Positions 5,987-10,088 of a DNA stretch of 10,088 nt are shown here, one piece after another; position 1 is the first letter of the stretch; every line of letters begins with the position of its first letter. The DNA comes from an uncultured Bacteroidales bacterium (GTDB lineage Bacteria > Bacteroidota > Bacteroidia > Bacteroidales > Lentimicrobiaceae). Where the stretch lies: assembly GCA_937864935.1 (NCBI GenBank), contig CALMDN010000015.1, positions 1-10,088 of the forward strand. Direction: 5' to 3'. The translations under genes were made by a program, and so were the position numbers. The notes under the pieces are model-generated. The model was not told the origin of the DNA. It saw only the letters and a program-made list of their open reading frames with translations, and did no database searches.

Positions 5987-6508
5987 TCAGATTTTCAGCA
6001 TGCTGATGCTGCGCTTTTCAGCGGGTGTCAGGTATTTCGAATCAAGCATAAACTTCAGCATGATGTCAAATATTTTCTTGTTTTCCTGCAACTGCCGCCC
6101 CTTTGAGAGGTTTTTCAGCAGAAAGGCTTTGTCTTCTGCAATGTGCTGGTTGTAGCCTAGAAAATCCGGGGTCATGGTTTGGGTAGCGAACCTGAGGAAG
6201 CGGATTTCAAAGTTCTCAGGCTGCTGTTCAACGGCCTTTGCCAGTAGTTGTTTGCCACGGCGAAAATAGGAAATTTTGGAAGCCGGATTCAGAATACATT
6301 GCGGCGCTGCTGCGGATGATGCCCCGTAATAGGCTGTCATCACCGCATCGCGGGGCGGGTTCGTTTCAAAATACTCAGCCAGTCTGAGCGCGTTGCAGTC
6401 GGTGCCATCCAGCCCGAAGTAGGATTCCCGCACCTTGTTCTGCCATGCTGTCTGAGCAGACCCCAGCAGGGGCAGCATCCACATTACCAGTAAGAAACCT
6501 CTTCTCAT
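5987..6508 (-). CDS. Small secreted protein of unknown function inside the crt operon
   Basis: I do not recognise a characterised family for this 173-residue protein. It starts with a short Sec signal peptide (MRRGFLLVMWMLPLLGSAQ; cleavage likely after residue 18). There is no lipobox and no later membrane segment, so the mature protein of about 155 residues should be periplasmic or secreted. It is mostly helical in appearance: FRRGKQLLAKAVEQQPENFEIRFLRFA (split around 82-107) resembles a tetratricopeptide-like helix pair, and the C-terminus is rich in Lys/Leu/Ile. Two cysteines (C38, C71) could form a disulfide. The gene begins 2 bp after the crtB stop and ends 11 bp before idi, so it is firmly embedded in the operon and probably translated with it. 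The position suggests a role tied to carotenoids or the membrane, but that is inference only. Confidence 0.75.
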   Translation of the reverse strand: MRRGFLLVMWMLPLLGSAQTAWQNKVRESYFGLDGTDCNALRLAEYFETNPPRDAVMTAYYGASSAAAPQCILNPASKISYFRRGKQLLAKAVEQQPENFEIRFLRFATQTMTPDFLGYNQHIAEDKAFLLKNLSKGRQLQENKKIFDIMLKFMLDSKYLTPAEKRSISMLKI

Positions 6509-6510
6509 GC

Positions 6511-7347
6511 TCAGAACATATTTAACTGATGGCGGATGAAGGAGGTTACCAGCAGTTTGTATTTGGTGCGGTTGGGAATACGGATGCGTTCACGCATAAT
6601 CTGCTCTGAATGAACCCGTTTGATCTTCAGGAAAAGCTTGTAGAAGTAAACATAGGCAATATACACGCCGAACCGGGCACCCTGGGGAAGTCTTTTTATC
6701 CCGTTTAACCCATCCTTGAAATCAATGGCGATATCGTCCTCAATCTTCTTTTTGGTCTCTTCGTCAAACTTCCGGAGGTCAATGTTCGGGAAATAGGAGC
6801 GGCCCAGACCCTGATAATCGGCCTTCAGGTCGCGAAGGAAGTTGATTTTCTGAAATGCCGAACCAAGCCGCATGGCCGGATGTTTGAGGTCGTTGTATTT
6901 CGCATCATCGCCTTCACAGAAAACCCGCAGGCACATCAGGCCCACAACTTCGGCTGACCCCAGAATGTATTCCTCAAAGGCCGGCTGGTCGTAATCGATA
7001 TCCTGAAGGTCCATCTCCATGCTTTTCAGGAATTTATCGATCAGTTCACGTTCAATGTGGTATTTGTTTACGGCCCACTGGAAGTTGTTGAGGATAGGGT
7101 TCAGGCTTATTTTTTCCTCAATGGCGAGGTAGGTGTCCGCCTTGAACCGCTCAAGCAGCTTTGCTTTGTCATAATTGTGGAACGAATCCACAATTTCATC
7201 GGCAAACCTGACAAATCCATAGATGGCATAAATGGGATCGTGATATTTTTTACTGAAAAACCTGATCCCCATAGAAAAGGAGGTCGAGTAAGTTACGGTC
7301 GTGAGCTTGCTCGACTTTTTCGAAATCATATCAAACAAGTCTTTCAT
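6511..7347 (-). CDS. crtB: Phytoene synthase (CrtB)
   Basis: This 278-residue protein belongs to the squalene/phytoene synthase family. It shows YSTSF at 20-24, the first aspartate-rich motif DEIVD at 50-54 and the second in RDLKADYQGLGRSYFP at 172-187 (D173, D177), which coordinate Mg2+ and the diphosphates. It should condense two GGPP molecules head to head into 15-cis-phytoene at the membrane surface. A C30 diapophytoene synthase is a close relative, but the company of CrtI, a lycopene cyclase and CrtZ favours the C40 route. Its ATG overlaps the crtI stop in an ATGA arrangement, giving translational coupling. The preceding sequence is purine-rich (AAAACAACAAACC) without a true Shine-Dalgarno. 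Length is normal and all key residues are present. Confidence 0.94.
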   Translation of the reverse strand: MKDLFDMISKKSSKLTTVTYSTSFSMGIRFFSKKYHDPIYAIYGFVRFADEIVDSFHNYDKAKLLERFKADTYLAIEEKISLNPILNNFQWAVNKYHIERELIDKFLKSMEMDLQDIDYDQPAFEEYILGSAEVVGLMCLRVFCEGDDAKYNDLKHPAMRLGSAFQKINFLRDLKADYQGLGRSYFPNIDLRKFDEETKKKIEDDIAIDFKDGLNGIKRLPQGARFGVYIAYVYFYKLFLKIKRVHSEQIMRERIRIPNRTKYKLLVTSFIRHQLNMF

Positions 7348-8831
7348 GGTTTGTTGTTTTTATTGAGTTTGTCAATTTCACGGGCAGCAATCTGTCCAGA
7401 GATAATGGCCGGCGGAACTCCGGGCCCGGGTACGGTGAGCTGGCCGGCGTACAGGAGATTTTTCACCTTTTTGCTGCGCATGGAAGGCTTGAGGAAAGCC
7501 GTCTGCATCAGTGTGTTGGCCAGCCCGTAGGCATTGCCCTTGTAGGCATGGTAATCGCTGATAAAATCGCGCTGTGAGTAGCTTCGCTGGTAGACCAGGT
7601 GCTGCCGCAGCTGCTGACCGGTGTATTTTTCGAGCCTTGAGAGTACCATATCCAGGTATTTCTGCCTGACTTCATCGGTATCGTTGAGCCCTGGGGCCAC
7701 AGGGATAAGGGCAAATACATTTTCATGTCCTTCGGGGGCAACACCGGAATCGGTTTTTGAAGTGCAGCTGATGTATACCGAGGGCTTTTCAGGCCACGAT
7801 GGATTGCCGTAAATGGCCCTGGCGTGGTCGTCGAAATCTTCGTCGAAAAGCAGGGTGTGATGATCAAGCCTGGGGATGGTTGTATTGAACCCCAGGTAAT
7901 AAATGAGCGATGAGGGGGAGAGGGTTCTCTTGTCCCAGTATTTTTCGGTGTATTTCCTGAAGGATTCGGGCAACAGCTGCTGCTCAATGTGATGATAATC
8001 GCCGGAAGCAATCACCCAGTCGGCTTTGTACTCAGACGCAGCTGTTTTCAGCGATGAGATTTTTCCATTTTCCAGGTGAAGTGATTGAACCTCCTCGTTG
8101 TACCTGAATTCAACACCCAGGTCGCGGGCCAGGGTTTCCATCGCCTCTACCACCTTATACATGCCCCCTTCGGGGTACCAGGTGCCCTGTACCATGTCGC
8201 TGTAATTCATCAGGCTGTAAAGTGCCGGCGTGGTTTCGGCGGTCCCCCCGAGAAACAGCACAGGAAATTCAAGCATACGCCTGATCTTCGCACTTTTGAA
8301 ATACTTCCGGGTGTATGATCCGAACGAGCTGAGCAGATTGAGCTTAAGACCGGCTTTCAGAATTTCCCAGCTCATAAATTCAGTTACGGAATGACTCGGT
8401 TTGGTAACAAATTTGCCCATACCGGTTTTGTATTTGTATTCCGATTCTGCAAGAAATCTTTTCAGGTTACGGCTGCTGCCGGGCTCCAGAGATTCATATA
8501 AGTCGTAAATTCCATCCAGACTGGCAGGCAATGACACCTCATCACCGGGTCCGAAGTATATTTTATAGGATGGGTCAATGCGCCGGAGCTGATAATAGTC
8601 GGAGACTTTTTTGTTAAACCCGGCGAAATAATTCTCGAAGACCTCAGGCATCCAGTACCAGCTGGGGCCCATGTCGAAGGTGAAGCCGGAGTCGGAGAAT
8701 TTTCTGGCCCTTCCGCCCGGCAGGGTGTTCTTTTCCAGCACGGTAACCTTATAACCCAGGGAGGCAAGGCTGGCCGAAGCTGCCAATCCGGAAAATCCGG
8801 CACCAATAACGATTGCTTTATTGTTATTCAT
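7344..8831 (-). CDS. crtI: Phytoene desaturase (CrtI)
   Basis: This 495-residue FAD-dependent carotenoid desaturase opens with the Rossmann motif VIGAGFSGLAASASL (G10, G12, G15), ends its first beta-alpha-beta unit at VLEKNTLPGGRA (31-42), and has the CrtI-family C-terminal signature AGQLTVPGPGVPPAIISG near 462-479. It should carry out four successive desaturations of phytoene to lycopene; the lycopene cyclase nearby supports the four-step product. A methoxyneurosporene-type or C30 desaturase is less likely from context. It is the first gene of the minus-strand cluster, and its TGA overlaps the crtB ATG by 4 bp. The start ATG at 8831 leaves a 13-residue run to the GxGxxG motif, which is usual. 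No missing or broken segment was noticed. Confidence 0.94.
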   Translation of the reverse strand: MNNNKAIVIGAGFSGLAASASLASLGYKVTVLEKNTLPGGRARKFSDSGFTFDMGPSWYWMPEVFENYFAGFNKKVSDYYQLRRIDPSYKIYFGPGDEVSLPASLDGIYDLYESLEPGSSRNLKRFLAESEYKYKTGMGKFVTKPSHSVTEFMSWEILKAGLKLNLLSSFGSYTRKYFKSAKIRRMLEFPVLFLGGTAETTPALYSLMNYSDMVQGTWYPEGGMYKVVEAMETLARDLGVEFRYNEEVQSLHLENGKISSLKTAASEYKADWVIASGDYHHIEQQLLPESFRKYTEKYWDKRTLSPSSLIYYLGFNTTIPRLDHHTLLFDEDFDDHARAIYGNPSWPEKPSVYISCTSKTDSGVAPEGHENVFALIPVAPGLNDTDEVRQKYLDMVLSRLEKYTGQQLRQHLVYQRSYSQRDFISDYHAYKGNAYGLANTLMQTAFLKPSMRSKKVKNLLYAGQLTVPGPGVPPAIISGQIAAREIDKLNKNNKP

Positions 8832-8921
8832 TCAGTAAATTCTGTGATTTGGACCTGACTTTGCAGTAAAGAACTGCTTTTTCCTAAAGTGGTCAGTTTT
8901 AATATTAACAGTAAATGAATT

Positions 8922-8959
8922 ATTTTGTTAAAGTAAAGGGCAAATAAATTAAACAAAAT
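8922..8959. promoter_or_regulatory. Inverted repeat upstream of crtI, possible operator
   Basis: ATTTTGTT (8922-8929) and AACAAAAT (8952-8959) are perfect 8-bp arms with a 22-bp spacer. The right arm overlaps the candidate crtI -7 box. The arms are AT-only apart from one base pair, so chance occurrence in this AT-rich region is quite possible. Confidence 0.25.
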
Positions 8960-8985
8960 TGTGATATTCGTTGCTTCCGATCCAA
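8954..8985 (-). promoter_or_regulatory. Weak candidate promoter for the crtI operon
   Basis: On the minus strand CAATTTTG (8961 to 8954) matches TAnnTTTG at five of six fixed positions, and TTG (8985 to 8983) stands 21 bp upstream, the same spacing as the cyclase candidate. It would give a leader of about 115 nt before the crtI start. Confidence 0.3.
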
Positions 8986-9177
8986 AAAACGGGTTGCAAA
9001 ACGTATTCTATTTCAAGGGTATTTTTCACATTGGTGGATTATTCCGAAAGGACAGTGATAAATGTAGTTTAAATTTATCCTGAAGCCGGAATTTTTCTTT
9101 GACAACCGGGGATAGGGCTTTTTGAAAAATTCGTAATTTCGCATGGATTTTCATCCGATAAACCAACTGTAAAACTT

Positions 9178-9744
9178 ATGAGAAATTTTCTGTTATTGGT
9201 AATTACATCTGTGCTGGTTTATGGTTGCTCGAATAGCAATCAGAATCCTGTTGCTACAGAAGAAGGTAAAGCAGAAGAGAAGACCGCAGTGATCACCAAT
9301 GATATGGAGAATGCTCTTGCCGGAGTGCCTTCCTGGATCAATGAGGTAACCGTTGTTAAAATGCCGGATGGGATCAAAGCCCATAGCGGAGAATTTGTGA
9401 CCAGGGTTAACGAAGAGAATGTATATTCTTATGCCTTCAGAGAGACCTTGTCGAACATCAATCCGAAACTACCGGCTACTGTGATCGTTAAAGGGTGGGT
9501 TTATAGCCCGGAACCCAATACAGCACTGAGCATCATCGTTGACATCAATGAAGAAGGCAAAACAGTGTTATGGAAAGCCTATTCGCTAACGGATGTTATC
9601 GCCGACCTGAACCAATGGAAAGAGTTTACTGCCCGTTTCACAGTGGATCAGCCCGTGAAACCGGAGCATCAGCTCAAAGTCTTTGCCTTTGGCGGGAAAA
9701 AGACTGCCTATTTCGACGATTTTGATATCTCTTTCGAGTATTGA
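9178..9744 (+). CDS. Lipoprotein with a predicted jelly-roll (CBM-like) domain
   Basis: This 188-residue protein has a lipoprotein signal peptide ending in LVYGC with the lipidated cysteine at residue 17. The residues after it (SNSNQNP) are neutral, lacking the run of acidic residues linked to surface export in Bacteroidota, so a periplasm-facing anchor is more likely. A polar linker follows to about residue 40. Residues 50-188 look all-beta: alternating hydrophobic strands, ATVIVKGWVYSPEP around 100-113, NQWKEFTARFTV near 141-152 and the end GGKKTAYFDDFDISFEY, whose YFDDFDI motif is typical of the final strand in carbohydrate-binding/galactose-binding-like jelly rolls. It probably binds a ligand without catalysis; sugar binding is inference. 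It is divergent from crtI, and no partner gene is visible. ATG 9178 is the only start that gives the signal peptide. Confidence 0.8.
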   Translation: MRNFLLLVITSVLVYGCSNSNQNPVATEEGKAEEKTAVITNDMENALAGVPSWINEVTVVKMPDGIKAHSGEFVTRVNEENVYSYAFRETLSNINPKLPATVIVKGWVYSPEPNTALSIIVDINEEGKTVLWKAYSLTDVIADLNQWKEFTARFTVDQPVKPEHQLKVFAFGGKKTAYFDDFDISFEY

Positions 9745-10081
9745 TACCTGTTCCCGGTTTTCTTTTATTGAAGGCTACCTCCATGGAAACATTGTTGGTG
9801 TGCACATTAAAAACGCATCTTTATTGATACGGCTGCTGAAGAATCTACCCGTGTTAGGACTCCCGCCCTGTTATGATTTCAGTTTTCATTAAATCCATTT
9901 CCTCTATCTTCCGATGTCATCGGCCAATTGATGCCATATAGGCTGATGCTGTTTTCCTTCTGCACTTTCGCGGGAAATCCGCGGTTAAGCAGGTTTTCTT
10001 TATGAAGCAGTAATTAATTCTTTTGGTTCTGTATAAACCGAACCAAAAAGATGTATCTTTACATTTTTAAGTTCAGGATCC
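9745..10081. other. 337-bp gap without a recognisable gene
   Basis: Neither strand shows a convincing coding frame: the open stretch up to 9892 on the plus strand starts inside the lipoprotein gene in another frame. The gap contains a perfect palindrome CCGATG-T-CATCGG (9911-9923), a hairpin CGCGG-GAAAT-CCGCG (9969-9983), an inverted repeat at 10021-10048 and a possible -7 box TATCTTTA at 10054-10061. No clear intrinsic terminator for the lipoprotein gene was found. Confidence 0.6.
10021..10048. promoter_or_regulatory. Perfect 9-bp inverted repeat before the next gene, likely operator
   Basis: TTTTGGTTC (10021-10029) and GAACCAAAA (10040-10048) are perfect complements with a 10-bp spacer, and the array is centred about 48 bp upstream of the ATG at 10082. 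A -7-like TATCTTTA (10054-10061) follows 5 bp later, so a dimeric repressor bound here would cover the -33 region. The symmetry suggests a TetR- or MarR-type binding site, but the regulator is not visible. Confidence 0.45.
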
Positions 10082-10088
10082 ATGAAAG
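10082..10088 (+). CDS. Possible start of a gene cut by the window edge
   Basis: An ATGAAAG lies at the right edge, 21 bp after the candidate -7 box TATCTTTA and downstream of the inverted repeat. Only Met-Lys is visible, so nothing can be said about the product. The promoter-like context is the sole support for a start here. Confidence 0.35.

Larger units (their letters stand above)
8832..9177. other. Divergent intergenic region between crtI and the lipoprotein gene
   Basis: This 346-bp AT-rich stretch lies between two genes that point away from each other, so it should carry promoters for both. It holds a small hairpin GCAGT-AAAGA-ACTGC with a following T run (8863-8882), a perfect palindrome TTAATATTAA (8899-8908), an inverted repeat ATTTTGTT/AACAAAAT (8922-8959) and a weak promoter match for crtI (8954-8985). 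For the lipoprotein gene TAATTTCG at 9134-9141 is a possible -7 box, but no TTG stands at the right distance. No gene was found. Confidence 0.6.

Noticed and set aside
8863..8882. Hairpin GCAGT-AAAGA-ACTGC plus T run as a plus-strand terminator
   Set aside because: No plus-strand gene ends upstream of it; on the transcribed minus strand it is only a small hairpin in the crtI leader.

Overview
The window looks like chromosomal DNA of a Bacteroidota member; I cannot resolve the order. Reasons: most starts lack a Shine-Dalgarno sequence, the best promoter candidate fits the TTG / TAnnTTTG form of that phylum, a small eIF1/SUI1 homologue is present, and gene spacers hold short AT-rich and CCCTCGT-type repeats. 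Protein-level resemblance is judged by eye; no database search was made.

Left part (1-3724, plus strand): the C-terminus of a YegS/DagK-type lipid kinase, a SUI1/YciH protein 10 bp behind it, then a two-gene unit of an ArnT-like membrane glycosyltransferase (GT39) and a YbdG-like MscS-family channel separated by 2 bp. The channel gene meets the next gene tail to tail with a 23-bp overlap.

Central part (3702-8831, minus strand): a carotenoid cluster read right to left as crtI, crtB, a small secreted protein of unknown function, idi, crtZ, and a fused CrtYc/CrtYd-type lycopene cyclase. crtI/crtB overlap by 4 bp, crtB/unknown are 2 bp apart and unknown/idi 11 bp apart, so the first four genes look like one operon; crtZ follows after 97-100 bp. 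The route reads: IDI supplies DMAPP, CrtB makes phytoene, CrtI desaturates it to lycopene, the cyclase closes both rings to beta-carotene, and CrtZ hydroxylates it to zeaxanthin. No GGPP synthase (crtE), ketolase, cleavage dioxygenase or rhodopsin is in the window.

The 461-bp gap between crtZ and the cyclase gene is the most unusual stretch. It holds two different 7-bp tandem arrays, an inverted pair of AAAAAGT-rich segments, a hairpin, a good Bacteroidota-type promoter for the cyclase, and a GGG-periodic array on the crtZ sense strand that could fold as a G-quadruplex. The last codons and stop of crtZ are themselves repeat-derived.

Right part (8832-10088, plus strand): a divergent intergenic region, a lipoprotein with a jelly-roll-like domain, a 337-bp gap without a recognisable gene, and a clean 9-bp inverted repeat ahead of the ATG of a gene that runs off the window.
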